DNA from: Bacillota bacterium
GTDB taxonomy: Bacteria > Bacillota > Clostridia > Acetivibrionales > JAEZXR01
NCBI GenBank assembly: GCA_023419605.1
Contig: JAEZXR010000073.1
Location: 16,060-80,059, forward strand
Length of the DNA: 64,000 nucleotides
Direction of reading: 5' to 3'
Below are positions 1 through 8,931 of the stretch, piece after piece. The notes below the pieces were generated by a model. That model worked only from the letters and a program-made list of their open reading frames with translations, was not told where the DNA came from and ran no database searches. Position 1 is the first letter of the stretch; each line of letters starts with the position of its first letter. The translations under genes and the position numbers were made by a program.

Positions 1-326
1 GGAACCAGTAAAGGGATAATAGCAATAGGAATCCACATAAGTCGGTGAATTAAACCGAAGATGATAAACAGAGTTTTCCTCTTGCCTGTGCTTTCAATAA
101 AATAAGAGGCAAAGACCTGGAGTATACCGCCTACAACAGGCATTGCCATGATGATTCCGTAAACAAGGTCCCCTGCACCCAATTCCCTTATAAAACCGGT
201 AAAAGGAGCACCTCCCAGAGGATTTCCAATGACGGCAAAAAAAGCCTGGCCGAAGGTGATGGCTAGAATAACAAGGTTCAAGCTCCTTCTCAGATCACTT
301 ATTGAAGACTTCTCTCTACTTTTCAT
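1..326 (-). CDS. MFS transporter, N-terminal part (runs off the window)
   Basis: Reading the minus strand from an ATG at 326 gives about 108 residues without a stop, running off the left edge. The start has a GAGGT Shine-Dalgarno a few bases upstream. The translation opens with a short charged stretch, then hydrophobic segments, including LVILAITFGQAFFAVIGNP and a helix around GIIMAMPVVGGILQVFASYF, followed by a basic STGKRK loop. A hydrophobic helix pair joined by a G-x-x-x-G/R-K-rich loop is typical of the first helices of major facilitator superfamily carriers. The substrate cannot be inferred. It lies 28 bp downstream of gatD in the same direction, so it may be co-transcribed with murT-gatD. 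The family call is moderate because only a quarter of a typical protein is visible. Confidence 0.6.
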   Translation of the reverse strand, partial: MKSREKSSISDLRRSLNLVILAITFGQAFFAVIGNPLGGAPFTGFIRELGAGDLVYGIIMAMPVVGGILQVFASYFIESTGKRKTLFIIFGLIHRLMWIPIAIIPLLV

Positions 327-354
327 AATACGACCTCGACAAATATAGTGGTGT

Positions 355-1104
355 TTATTCTCCAACGATTCTTTTCATCATACTGATCCTGGCAAGCTGC
401 TCAAATTGGTCGCCTAGCGGCGCAAGTGAGTCAAAATCCTGATATTTCTCCTTGAGGGCAAGGGTGAGGAGGTGGTCGGTGAAAGCCGGATTTTTTGGAA
501 GGAGGCTGCCATGAGAATAGGAACAGTACACATTCTTATAAACAGCGCCTTCATATCCATCTTCGCCGTTATTTCCATTACCCTTTATCACCTTGCCCAG
601 CGGTTTGACACCGGAACCCAGATAGGTTCGGCCGGAATGGTTTTCAAAACCCACGATACGGCCGTCAAAGCCTTCATTTTTCAAAAATTCACATTCAACA
701 ACAATATTTCCGATCATTCGCTCCTTTCCTCCGATAGTCCAGAGGTCTAAAGCTCCAAGAAATTCGATATCCTTCCCATCCCAGGTTTTGTAATATTTGC
801 CCAGAAGCTGATAGCCTCCGCAAATACAAAGGAAAACCTTATTGTTTTCTATAGCATTTCGAATTTCGTTGCCTTTTTTATCCAAAACGTCATCCTGGAT
901 GATCTGCTGTTCATAATCCTGTCCGCCTCCAAGAAATATAATGTCATAATTTTCAGGAGCGAAACTGTCTCCAAGGGTGATGTTGGTTACATTGGCCGAT
1001 ATTCCTCTCCACTGAGCCCTTTGCTTTAGTGCGATGATATTTCCCCGGTCCCCGTAGAGGTTTAAAAGGTCGGGGTAGAGGTGACAAATATTTATCTCAA
1101 ACAT
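355..1104 (-). CDS. gatD: Lipid II isoglutaminyl synthase, glutaminase subunit GatD
   Basis: The 249-residue product is a class I glutamine amidotransferase of the CobB/CobQ-like type. The nucleophile elbow is visible as FLCICGGYQLLG (Cys near residue 94) and a late histidine lies in YSHGSLLPKNP. In Gram-positive bacteria GatD releases ammonia from glutamine and passes it to MurT, which amidates the alpha-carboxyl of D-Glu in the lipid II stem peptide. The partner murT lies directly upstream with one base between them, so the two are translationally linked. Length and partner match the family well. Confidence 0.93.
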   Translation of the reverse strand: MFEINICHLYPDLLNLYGDRGNIIALKQRAQWRGISANVTNITLGDSFAPENYDIIFLGGGQDYEQQIIQDDVLDKKGNEIRNAIENNKVFLCICGGYQLLGKYYKTWDGKDIEFLGALDLWTIGGKERMIGNIVVECEFLKNEGFDGRIVGFENHSGRTYLGSGVKPLGKVIKGNGNNGEDGYEGAVYKNVYCSYSHGSLLPKNPAFTDHLLTLALKEKYQDFDSLAPLGDQFEQLARISMMKRIVGE

Positions 1105-1105
1105 A

Positions 1106-2500
1106 TTATTTCCAGAACTCCTTTAATCCGAATTTTTCCTTCAAAATATTTCTTATATCCAGCAAGGCCGTATAGGTTGGCAGAATGTATAAATTATGGC
1201 CTTCCGGGGTTTTTGACAAAGCGGTATCAATGAGCTCCCTGTAATCTTTTACAATACCGATCCGGTTGGTGTCAATTTCGGCATATTTAAGCCGGACCGC
1301 CATGTCTTCCGCTCTTTGGCCGGAGGTATACATAAAGTCTGTCCGGGCCTGAATTCCCTGAAGCTTCTCAAAATCAACATCCCAAAGCCAGGAAATATCC
1401 GTTCCATCTGCCAGATTATCGTTAATAATAAATGCAATCTGCATATTTTTTTCGTCCGTTAGAAGATGATTAAGGACCTGATTAAATCCTGTAGGGTTTT
1501 TTACCAGGATCAGCTGAATATTTTTTCCCTGAGCCTGAATGGTCTCCATTCTCCCAAAGCCGCACTCGAAGCTTCCAAGGGCTTTTACCGAGTTTTCCAC
1601 GGGCAGGTTCATGAGGTGGCCGCAAGCCACAGCGGCCATGGCATTATAAATATTGTACAATCCCGGAAGATTTACCTTGGAAGAGTACACTTCGCCGTTC
1701 CCCGCGTTACCGACTGTAAAGCGAACCTGTGAGTAGGTACTGGTCAGTTCATCTACTTTAACGCAGGTTATATCGGTAGCGTGCTTCTCATATCCGCAAT
1801 TGGGGCAGGCAAAAGTGCCGAGATGCCCGTATACATGGTTCCGGTACTGGTATTTTGTCTTGCAGTAGATGCAGAAGGTGGCATCGGAATTGGCAACTTC
1901 CTCCACTCCTTCGTGGGCGTTTATATCAAAGCCGTAATAAACGGAATCACGGCCCGTATCCCTGCCCAGAGAAGCGCATAAGGAATCATCCGCATTTAAG
2001 ACCAGCTTGGTCTTACTGCCCTTTTCGATGCCTTCCTTCACACCCCGGAGTGTTGTGTACAGTTCACCGTAACGGTCCAACTGGTCCCGGAAGAAGTTGG
2101 TTACCACAAGGATATCCGGTTCCAGATAGTTGCTCATGACATTGAATGCGGCTTCATCAATTTCAATCAATGCTGTGGCAGCTTTGCATTTCCCGGAAAA
2201 ATTGACGGCATCAATGAAGGTTGTTATAACTCCACCCACCAGATTGGCTCCGGATTTGTTGGTAATATATTCAATTCCGTTTTCTTTCAGCATTTGCCCG
2301 ATAATACGGGTTGTAGTAGTCTTTCCGTTGGTACCCGTAACCATAATGGTTTTAAAGCTGCGTGAAATGACTTTTACAATATCGGGGTACAGTTTTCGTG
2401 CGACTTTGCCCGGCAGTGTCGTACCCCCTTTTTTTGTGAGTCTGCAGAGTTTTATTGTCAGTTTGGAGATTGCGATGGTAAAATACAGCCGTAAATTCAT
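1106..2500 (-). CDS. murT: Lipid II isoglutaminyl synthase, ATPase subunit MurT
   Basis: A 464-residue Mur-ligase-family protein. The ATP-binding P-loop reads TGTNGKTTTTRIIGQML (about residues 55-71). A Cys4 zinc ribbon inserted in the middle domain is visible as CIYCKTKY and CPNCGYEKH, which is characteristic of MurT rather than MurE. The C-terminal region (about 320-464) corresponds to the DUF1727 domain that binds GatD. The start is ATG at 2500 behind AAGAGGT. With GatD it activates and amidates the D-Glu carboxylate of lipid II at the cytoplasmic membrane. It is transcribed divergently from the murA remnant. Confidence 0.94.
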   Translation of the reverse strand: MNLRLYFTIAISKLTIKLCRLTKKGGTTLPGKVARKLYPDIVKVISRSFKTIMVTGTNGKTTTTRIIGQMLKENGIEYITNKSGANLVGGVITTFIDAVNFSGKCKAATALIEIDEAAFNVMSNYLEPDILVVTNFFRDQLDRYGELYTTLRGVKEGIEKGSKTKLVLNADDSLCASLGRDTGRDSVYYGFDINAHEGVEEVANSDATFCIYCKTKYQYRNHVYGHLGTFACPNCGYEKHATDITCVKVDELTSTYSQVRFTVGNAGNGEVYSSKVNLPGLYNIYNAMAAVACGHLMNLPVENSVKALGSFECGFGRMETIQAQGKNIQLILVKNPTGFNQVLNHLLTDEKNMQIAFIINDNLADGTDISWLWDVDFEKLQGIQARTDFMYTSGQRAEDMAVRLKYAEIDTNRIGIVKDYRELIDTALSKTPEGHNLYILPTYTALLDIRNILKEKFGLKEFWK

Positions 2501-2711
2501 ATGTACCTCTTATCTTTTTTAGTATATCTTCTGTATGGCTTTCATTGAATCGCACACAGTGATTTATAATTTAAAAACTTCATGCTTAAATTATAGCACA
2601 GAAACCGGTGTTATACACCTTTGATTTGAATGTTTTGCAGCAGGATTATAATTTATGGAGCGGCGGAAGCCGGGATAAGGCTTTCCGGATGAATATTTTA
2701 CAGAAAAATAA

Positions 2712-3701
2712 TTGATACCCACCGGGCAAAGTGGTAAAATAGAGGGTACATGGAAATGTGCCCATATTCCAACACACACGGGGGGGTGTGAAATAGGCCC
2801 GAGACCTATTGACCTGCATCTGAAAGCACTGAGGAGTATGGGAGTAAAAATTCATGATGCAAACCGGGGCTTTATTTATGCAGAGGCGGAGCGGCTTAAA
2901 GGGTGCGACATCCAGTTGGACTATCCCAGTGTTGGAGCTACGGAGAACGTCATGATGGCTGCTGTTTGTGCCGAAGGAGAAACGTACATACGAAATGCTG
3001 CCAAAGAACCTGAGATTATGGATCTGCAAAAATTCCTTAATGGAATCGGAGCGGATGTATCAGGGGCAGGAACCAGCGTTATACGCATTAAGGGCGTAAA
3101 CTCCAAGTTACGGGATATTGACTATACGGTTATGCCTGATAGAATTGTGGCCGGTACATACATGGTGGCCTCGGGAATTACCGGTGGGGATATCACTTTA
3201 AAAAATGTAGTGCCCGAGCACTTAATACCGATTATATCCAACTTAAGGGATTGTGGGTGCAGGATCAATACAAAGAAAAATACCCTGCACATATCAGGCC
3301 CTGCACGGCCAAGGGCCATAGACATTCTGAGAACGCTGCCTCATCCGGGTTTTCCAACCGATATGCAGGCACAAATGGTTTCCATGTTGAGCATAGCCAG
3401 AGGAACCAGCATCGTTGTAGAAACTGTTTTTGAAAACAGATATAAACATGTGGAGGAGCTTTTGCGCATGGGTGCCAATATAAAACTGGAAGGAAGGCTC
3501 GCAGTTATAAAAGGTGTAAAGAAGCTTACCGGAGCCAGTGTTTGTGCAAAGGACCTAAGAGGCGGAGCTGCATTAGTGCTTGCCGGGCTTATCGCAGATG
3601 GGGAGACGGTGGTTAATGAAATCAAACATATAGAGAGAGGCTACGAAAGAATTGAAGAAAAACTATCGCAGGTTGGAGCTTTAATTCGAAGAGAAGGGTA
3701 A
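2712..3701 (+). pseudogene. murA: Truncated murA (UDP-GlcNAc 1-carboxyvinyltransferase), N-terminus missing
   Basis: From about 2757 the translation matches MurA from its catalytic-loop cysteine onward (GGCEIGPRPIDLHLKALRSMG) to a normal C-terminus; about 303 residues follow the Cys, the length expected after Cys115 of the E. coli enzyme. The roughly 110 residues before it are absent, including the Lys-Asn pair near residue 22 that helps bind substrate. The replacement leader (KIEGTWKCAHIPTHT) does not resemble MurA. The gene is where clostridial dcw clusters keep murA, just before ftsQ, so it looks like a genuine murA cut by a rearrangement, or an assembly join. The reading frame downstream of a G7 run is intact. 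It is probably not an active enzyme. Confidence 0.75.
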
Positions 3702-3761
3702 TAAATACTATAAAGTAGAACTGGTGGCCCTCAAAAAATACGCCGGGTTGTAGGATGTCCT

Positions 3762-3844
3762 AAAATAATTACATAGTCTTTTTTGCAGAATCTCTATGGC
3801 TTCCATGGAGGGCATGGCAAAATTATAGACTATGTTATTATTTT
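3762..3844 (+). ncRNA. Covarying hairpin motif, copy 1
   Basis: An 83-nt inverted-repeat structure lies between murA and ftsQ. The outer arms (3762-3779 and 3827-3844) pair at 17 of 18 positions, leaving one T-T mismatch. Next come TTTTTTGC opposite GGCAAAAT, an inner hairpin (3792-3799 with 3803-3810, loop CTT) and an AGGG segment. A second copy at 18461-18541 has the same layout with compensating base changes in both stems, which points to selection on RNA structure. Whether it acts as a processing site, terminator, regulatory RNA or mobile repeat cannot be told here. Both copies follow a stop codon closely. The strand is assigned from the flanking genes. Confidence 0.5.
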
Positions 3845-3914
3845 ACAAGCTTCAAGTTGTTTTTCTGAGGGACCATTTACTACGAACACAGGTATCGGTA
3901 AAGGGGTAGAAACA

Positions 3915-4781
3915 TTGAATACGCTTGATACAAATGATAACTATAATATACAGGATAGAAGAAAGAAAAGAAAGCAGCAGAAAGCGAAGCAAAGGCTTGC
4001 GAGGCTGAAGCGGTTTTTGGTTTTTGTATTGTTTGTTTCTACGCTGACAGGGTTGGCGCTGTCCCCTCTGTTTAATATCGTGGTTATGGAGGTTTCGGGA
4101 AGCCAACACTACGAGAGTGAGGAAATAACAGGCGTAACTGATCTTTCTTTGGGCAATAATGCATTCAAAAGCCTCGTTTATGAGTACAGGGATTTTACGA
4201 AACTTATATTGTTCCGGTATGCCAAGGCAGAGGAGCGAATTAAGCAAAGCTTTCCTTACGTAAAAGAGGCGAAAGTCCGATATATGGTTCCCGGAAGGAT
4301 TAAGATTGATATTACAGAGAGAACGCCTTTTGCCGTTATTACCGGGACAGAAAATGACCTTCTGGTGGATAAAGAGGGATATATTCTGGAATCGGCTAAG
4401 AATATGGATAGAAACGATTTGGTTGTAATAAATGGTATAAAATTTCAAGATGTCAAACCCGGACAAGCTGTGACCTCAAATATTTCAGATACCATGGAGG
4501 TGCTTACACGTCTCTTGAAGGCGATGGAAGAATCGGACGCCAGCGATTCCTTTAAACTGGTTCCCACCATCCAGGCGGTGAATCTCGCAGATTTAAGAAA
4601 TGTGCGGCTTTTCCTGGATGGAAGGGTTGCTGTGAATTTAGGCGATGTAGGCGGCATCGATAACCTGGAATACAGAATCAGTTTTTTAAAACAGATTTTC
4701 TTTAAAAATATAGGGAATAAAGATGTTGGAACCATCGATTTTACGATAGGAGACAAGCCTAGATTCATTCCCGGAACTTAA
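3915..4781 (+). CDS. ftsQ: Cell division protein FtsQ/DivIB
   Basis: From the TTG at 3915 (AAGGGG upstream) the product has 288 residues. An N-terminal basic cytoplasmic stretch (RRKKRKQQKAKQR) is followed by one membrane helix (FLVFVLFVSTLTGLALSP), then an extracytoplasmic POTRA domain beginning at FNIVVMEVSGSQHYESEE and the FtsQ/DivIB beta domain with PYVKEAKVRYMVPGRIKIDI. It is a bitopic divisome protein that works with FtsL/DivIC and FtsB. Longer reading from 3783 would translate the structured repeat at 3762-3844 and has no ribosome-binding site, so the later start is preferred. It is followed by sbp, ftsA and ftsZ. Confidence 0.88.
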   Translation: MNTLDTNDNYNIQDRRKKRKQQKAKQRLARLKRFLVFVLFVSTLTGLALSPLFNIVVMEVSGSQHYESEEITGVTDLSLGNNAFKSLVYEYRDFTKLILFRYAKAEERIKQSFPYVKEAKVRYMVPGRIKIDITERTPFAVITGTENDLLVDKEGYILESAKNMDRNDLVVINGIKFQDVKPGQAVTSNISDTMEVLTRLLKAMEESDASDSFKLVPTIQAVNLADLRNVRLFLDGRVAVNLGDVGGIDNLEYRISFLKQIFFKNIGNKDVGTIDFTIGDKPRFIPGT

Positions 4782-4832
4782 TGGATTAGGATATCAGGGG
4801 CAGTAATAAGATAAAACAAGGAGGAATTATAC

Positions 4833-5180
4833 ATGATACCTTTACTCGGATTAATCATTGGTATACTGGCGGGGATCTTCATTCCTTTCAGTATTCCCTA
4901 TCAGTATTCAAATTATGTTGCGGTAGCTATACTGGCTGCCTTAGACTCTGTATTCGGGGGGATCGCCGCCTCTCTTCAGGGGAAATTCGACCTGAAAATA
5001 TTTCTTTCCGGCTTTTTCGGAAATGCACTGCTAGCAGCAGGACTTGCATACATGGGGGATCAACTGGGAATTCAGATTCACCTGGCAGCCATATTTGCCT
5101 TCGGAAACAGGCTGTTTTTAAACTTTGCAATAATTCGTAGATATCTATTGAATAAGTTGACAAAAAACGATATTATATAA
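4833..5180 (+). CDS. sbp: Small basic protein (DUF1290 family)
   Basis: A 115-residue membrane protein with about three to four hydrophobic helices (PLLGLIIGILAGIFIPF; NYVAVAILAALDSVFGGIA; a segment around GFFGNALLAAGLAYMGDQLG; FAFGNRLFLNFAIIRRYL). It matches the small basic protein found between ftsQ/divIB and ftsA/ftsZ in Bacillus and Clostridia. The biochemical role is not established in the family; position suggests a part in division or envelope assembly. The start has an AAGGAGG ribosome-binding site. It lies 51 bp after ftsQ and 46 bp before ftsA. Confidence 0.88.
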   Translation: MIPLLGLIIGILAGIFIPFSIPYQYSNYVAVAILAALDSVFGGIAASLQGKFDLKIFLSGFFGNALLAAGLAYMGDQLGIQIHLAAIFAFGNRLFLNFAIIRRYLLNKLTKNDII

Positions 5181-5226
5181 ATAAGGATTTTCAAGCCTTT
5201 ATGGTTTTCTATTGGGGGTAGCTTGA

Positions 5227-6459
5227 GTGGGAGAAATAGTTGTAGGAATTGATATAGGTACCTCGAAGGTTTGTGCTCTTATCGGACGCATAAATAGCTT
5301 AGGCCAGGTCGAAGTTCTTGGCAAGGGGTTTGAGGTATGCTCTGGAGTGAAGAAAGGGACCATTGTTGATATAGAAAGTATGTCCACATCCATAAAAGCT
5401 GCCGTAGGACAGGCTGAGGCCATGGCTGAAATGAAGATAAAATCGGCCTATGTAAATATATCCGGCATTCATCTTTCCGTTATGACGCATCAGAGTTGGA
5501 TTCAGCTAGCCGAGGAAAAAAGGGAAGTCACGGAGCAGGATGTGGCCGATTTGCTTGAAAAGGTCCGAAGGACCCTCATTCCGGAGGGAAACTACATAAT
5601 CGATGTAATACCACGGCAATATAAGGTCGACAGCAATGACGGCATTATAGACCCGGCGGGGATGACGGCATCAATGCTTGGAATTGATGCAGATCTGGTA
5701 TTAGCCAAGTCCGCATCCGTTCATAATATCATGAAGTGTATGGAAAAAGCCGGAGTGAAGATTGAAGGACTTGTGATTGAGAGCCTGGCTACGGGAAGCA
5801 TGCTGCTGACACAGGATGAAAGACAAATGGGCGTACTTTTAATCGACATAGGTGGAGAAATAACGGACATTACGATTATAAGAAATAACAATCTATTATT
5901 TACCGGAGCTTTGCCGGTGGGAGGAGAACACATAACCAATGATATTGCCATTGGTTTGAAGATACCCTTTGGTGAAGCGGAAAAGTTTAAGAAACAGTAC
6001 GATCTGGCTCTGACATCTTTGATAAAATATGATCAGGAAGAGCTTGTAAGTGATATCGGCGATAGCACGAAAAAGAGTGTAAAGATATCGCAAATGGTTG
6101 AAATTGTTGAAGCAAGGGTGTATGAGATATTTTCACTTTGCAAAGAGCAGCTGCAGACAGCTGGTATTGACGACATACCCGGGATTGTTCTTACCGGGCG
6201 GGGAATTTCCTTTTTTGACGGGGCTGTGGAATTGGCCCAGGAAGTTTTTCAAGTTCCGGTGAGGATTGTTTCACTAAAAGGCAATGCAGGTATCAAATTG
6301 GAACATTCTACCTGTGCCGGCATGATCAAATATGTTGCAGCACACTGTAAGAATTCAGTTATGGTGGAGGCAAATGCTCCGGAAAGGAAAAAAAGCTCAA
6401 AAACGACGGGGGAAAGCATCGGAGAAAAAATAGCAAATTTCTTCAGAAATTTGTTCTGA
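5227..6459 (+). CDS. ftsA: Cell division protein FtsA
   Basis: A 410-residue actin-fold ATPase that tethers FtsZ to the membrane and recruits later divisome proteins. The phosphate-1 motif reads VVGIDIGTSKVCALIG at the N-terminus, phosphate-2 is LLIDIGGEITDITII, and the adenosine motif is GIVLTGRGISFFDGA. The C-terminus carries the expected linker and amphipathic membrane-targeting helix (GEKIANFFRNLF). The start is GTG at 5227 behind GGGGGT. It precedes ftsZ, but a 317-bp gap with a structured inverted repeat separates the two, so ftsZ may have separate control. Confidence 0.95.
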   Translation: MGEIVVGIDIGTSKVCALIGRINSLGQVEVLGKGFEVCSGVKKGTIVDIESMSTSIKAAVGQAEAMAEMKIKSAYVNISGIHLSVMTHQSWIQLAEEKREVTEQDVADLLEKVRRTLIPEGNYIIDVIPRQYKVDSNDGIIDPAGMTASMLGIDADLVLAKSASVHNIMKCMEKAGVKIEGLVIESLATGSMLLTQDERQMGVLLIDIGGEITDITIIRNNNLLFTGALPVGGEHITNDIAIGLKIPFGEAEKFKKQYDLALTSLIKYDQEELVSDIGDSTKKSVKISQMVEIVEARVYEIFSLCKEQLQTAGIDDIPGIVLTGRGISFFDGAVELAQEVFQVPVRIVSLKGNAGIKLEHSTCAGMIKYVAAHCKNSVMVEANAPERKKSSKTTGESIGEKIANFFRNLF

Positions 6460-6522
6460 CAGTATAGAGACTACTAAACAAAACAACAGCAGTATACGAT
6501 AAACTATATACATGTTATAGCA

Positions 6523-6629
6523 TTCAATTTGTGGTTTACGGGGTCGGAGGGGTTATGGCTCCATGCACCGCCGCTCCAACAGTTAAATTGTCCGGTTTCC
6601 TTCGGAAATGGGTAAAATTACAAATTGAA
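6523..6629 (+). promoter_or_regulatory. Structured inverted repeat in the ftsZ leader
   Basis: The 317-bp gap between ftsA and ftsZ contains a 107-nt element closed by long complementary arms (6523-6539 with 6612-6629, starting TTCAATTTGT and ending ACAAATTGAA). Inside are a GC-rich region with GGAG and CTCC complementarity and a TTTCC-TTC-GGAAA hairpin. Such a multi-stem layout suggests a structured 5' leader, or a short mobile repeat. No known riboswitch signature was recognised. The rest of the gap is AT-rich with several promoter-like hexamers, none decisive. Confidence 0.4.
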
Positions 6630-6776
6630 GAAATGTGTAGAGTATGGTTGCTAAAAATTTGAAAATAATATATGATTATTTAAGGCAAAAATTGTAACGA
6701 CTGTTGATTGAATGTTCAATGTGTTTTGAGGTAATGTTTACAAAGGATAAGTCAGGAGTAAAAGGGGGACTTGAAA

Positions 6777-7895
6777 TTGTTGGATTTTGATATGGAAATG
6801 GATAACTTTGCGCAAATAAAGGTTATTGGTGTGGGCGGCGGCGGGAACAATGCCGTCAACAGGATGATAGATGCAGGCCTGCGCGGTGTTGAGTTTATTG
6901 CAATCAACACGGATAAACAGGCTTTACTCCTTTCCAAAGCGAATACAAAGATTCAGATTGGGGACAAGCTCACCAAAGGCTTGGGTGCAGGTGCGAATCC
7001 TGATGTAGGAGAAAAAGCTGCCAATGAGAGTAGAGATGAAATTGCTGAGGCAATAAAGGGTGCCGATATGGTATTTGTTGCTGCAGGCATGGGAGGCGGA
7101 ACCGGAACCGGTGCGGCTCCTGTTGTAGCACAGATTGCCAAGGAAATGGGAATCCTGACAGTAGGTGTTGTCACACGACCCTTTTTATTCGAAGGAAGGA
7201 AAAGAGCACAGTTTGCAGAAAGAGGAATAGAAAATCTCAAAGCGGCAGTGGATACTCTCGTTACCATTCCTAATGACAGATTACTGCAGGTTGCTGAAAA
7301 GAAGACATCCATTGTGGACGCTTTCAGAATCGCAGATGATGTCCTGCGACAGGGTGTACAGGGTATATCCGATGTTATCGTTGTTCCTGGTCTGATTAAC
7401 CTTGACTTTGCCGATGTTAAAACCATTATGGTAAATACAGGCCTGGCCCATATGGGTGTGGGAAGAGCTTCGGGAGAAAGTAAAGCGGAAGAAGCGGCAA
7501 GACTGGCTATTCAGAGTCCCCTTCTGGAAACCTCCATTGAGGGTGCCAGGGGAGTTCTTCTGAATATTACCGGAGGCCCGGACTTAGGACTGTTCGAAGT
7601 GAATATTGCTGCGGAATTGGTTCAGAAGTCTGCAGATCCGGACGCAAATATTATCGTGGGTGCTGTTATTGATGAGAACCTGAAAGATGAGATTCTTATT
7701 ACTGTGATCGCTACAGGATTTGAAAGGAATTCAGTTCTGAAGAAATCGGACAAGCCCTCCGAGAAGATACATGCAACGCCAGAGAGATCAACAACTTCAA
7801 CAATAGCTGCTCCAACAAACACAAACAGTGCTCCTGCAAATTCAGGAGATGAGTTGGATATTCCTACATTCCTGAGGAGAAATAAATTCAGATAA
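6777..7895 (+). CDS. ftsZ: Cell division protein FtsZ
   Basis: Bacterial tubulin homologue and GTPase that polymerises into the Z-ring at midcell. The nucleotide-binding start [17 protein letters not shown] and the tubulin signature [12 protein letters not shown] are intact; the T7 loop region contains [11 protein letters not shown]. After a variable Ser/Thr/Ala/Asn linker the conserved tail [11 protein letters not shown], which binds FtsA and other partners, closes the protein. The start is taken at the TTG at 6777 (372 residues), seven bases after AGGGGG; a TTG at 6771 is too close to the ribosome-binding site. A terminator follows at 7911. Confidence 0.96.
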   Translation: MLDFDMEMDNFAQIKVIGVGGGGNNAVNRMIDAGLRGVEFIAINTDKQALLLSKANTKIQIGDKLTKGLGAGANPDVGEKAANESRDEIAEAIKGADMVFVAAGMGGGTGTGAAPVVAQIAKEMGILTVGVVTRPFLFEGRKRAQFAERGIENLKAAVDTLVTIPNDRLLQVAEKKTSIVDAFRIADDVLRQGVQGISDVIVVPGLINLDFADVKTIMVNTGLAHMGVGRASGESKAEEAARLAIQSPLLETSIEGARGVLLNITGGPDLGLFEVNIAAELVQKSADPDANIIVGAVIDENLKDEILITVIATGFERNSVLKKSDKPSEKIHATPERSTTSTIAAPTNTNSAPANSGDELDIPTFLRRNKFR

Positions 7896-7910
7896 GACCC
7901 TGCTGAAATA

Positions 7911-7940
7911 AAAACGTCAGGCAATCGTCCTGGCGTTTTG
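7911..7940 (+). terminator. Rho-independent terminator after ftsZ
   Basis: AACGTCAGG, a short loop and TCCTGGCGTT form a GC-rich stem followed by TTTTGTTT, 15 bp beyond the ftsZ stop. Confidence 0.85.
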
Positions 7941-8068
7941 TTTATATAGGTCCGGTCAAAGTATAACTTTGTCTGGTATCGGGGTTGATTTCTTTACTAT
8001 TTATTTTGGTATACACAGTAGTGAAATTGGGAATAAACAAAGTATATCATTTTAATTTTACTGAATTA

Positions 8069-8097
8069 TTGACAAAACCTGCATAACTTAGTATAAT
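8069..8097 (+). promoter_or_regulatory. Sigma-A promoter for yceD-rpmF
   Basis: TTGACA at 8069-8074 and TATAAT at 8092-8097 are both perfect consensus hexamers with a 17-bp spacer, 28 bp ahead of the yceD start. Confidence 0.92.
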
Positions 8098-8125
8098 ATC
8101 ATTTGTCGGTTTTGAGAGGTGCATA

Positions 8126-8623
8126 ATGAGAGTTAATATTTCCGATATTGCAAAGACCCATGGCGCATCTTTAGAAATAACATTCAACGAGAAGATGCCG
8201 GATTTGAATTCCTTTGTAGAGGGGTACATATTTGAATGTCCGGTAACTTTTCAAGGGCGTGTGGAAAACTTTAGCGGCATACTAAAGCTGAAAGGCCGGT
8301 TAAAGACCTGCTATTCGGCTAAGTGCTTCAGATGTCTCGGGGATATAGAGGCAAGCTTGGATATTGATGTACAGGAAGATTTTGTTGAAGCTGGAGAACA
8401 GAAGAATGACGAGTCTTATACCTTTGAAGGTAATTTTATTGAATTGGATAAAGCCTTTACGGACAATATACTGCTGAGTCTACCGATGAGACAGCTTTGC
8501 GCTCCGGATTGCAAGGGGTACTGCCCTCAGTGTGGATGCAACCGTAACGAAAAAAGTTGTGAGTGCAGGGAAGAAACTATTAACCCGCAAATGGAAGTTT
8601 TAAAAAACTTTTTCAATAATTAA
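8126..8623 (+). CDS. YceD family protein (DUF177)
   Basis: A 165-residue protein of the DUF177/YceD family, known for its constant position just ahead of rpmF and for a role in 23S rRNA accumulation in some bacteria and plants. Visible metal-ligand-like cysteine pairs are CYSAKCFRCLG near the middle and CAPDCKGYCPQCGCNRNEKSCEC near the end, as in Firmicute members. The ATG at 8126 has GAGAGGT upstream. It is 21 bp from rpmF and shares its promoter. Confidence 0.9.
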   Translation: MRVNISDIAKTHGASLEITFNEKMPDLNSFVEGYIFECPVTFQGRVENFSGILKLKGRLKTCYSAKCFRCLGDIEASLDIDVQEDFVEAGEQKNDESYTFEGNFIELDKAFTDNILLSLPMRQLCAPDCKGYCPQCGCNRNEKSCECREETINPQMEVLKNFFNN

Positions 8624-8644
8624 ACAATGAAAGAGGTGATATAA

Positions 8645-8827
8645 ATGGCAAATCCAAAGCGTAAATGGTCAAAACAGAGAACTGGTATGAGAAGGTCTCA
8701 GTGGAAGTTATCTGTACCTGGGTTAGCTAAATGCCCACAGTGCCATAGCTTTAAATTACCTCATAGAGTATGTAAGGAATGCGGTTTTTATGATGGTAAA
8801 GAAGTTATAAAGGTAGAAGCTAAATAA
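8645..8827 (+). CDS. rpmF: 50S ribosomal protein L32
   Basis: Sixty residues with the bL32 signature: the basic N-terminus MANPKRKWSKQRTGMRRSQW and a zinc ribbon made of CPQC and CKEC. The cysteine-containing form is the zinc-binding (C+) paralogue. It is a component of the large ribosomal subunit. A ribosome-binding site AAAGAGGTG precedes it and a strong terminator follows immediately. Confidence 0.97.
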   Translation: MANPKRKWSKQRTGMRRSQWKLSVPGLAKCPQCHSFKLPHRVCKECGFYDGKEVIKVEAK

Positions 8828-8836
8828 TTTTTAGAT

Positions 8837-8878
8837 AAAGCAAAAAGCAGCAGGTTATAAACCGCTGCTTTTTGCTTT
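8837..8878 (+). terminator. Rho-independent terminator after rpmF
   Basis: AAAGCAAAAAGCAGC pairs perfectly with GCTGCTTTTTGCTTT (8837-8851 with 8864-8878). The T-rich 3' arm completes an intrinsic terminator. Confidence 0.85.
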
Positions 8879-8931
8879 ATCCAGGCGAAAAAGGTTTTTC
8901 CTGCAGAATAAAATGGAAGGAGGTACCTGAG

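Noticed and set aside
2655..2711. A remnant of the MurA N-terminus reading GGSRDKAFRMNILQKN
   Set aside because: It faintly resembles the GG-x-x-L-x-G-x-x-x-I-x-x-x-K-N start, but an indel and stop codons are needed; too weak to claim.
2757..2800. A frameshift in murA at the G7 run
   Set aside because: The frame is correct from the GGC motif to the stop; the loss is upstream of the run, and other frames there do not encode the missing 110 residues.
3783..3914. A longer FtsQ starting at TTG 3783
   Set aside because: It would translate the hairpin motif, has no ribosome-binding site, and the extra residues do not look like FtsQ.
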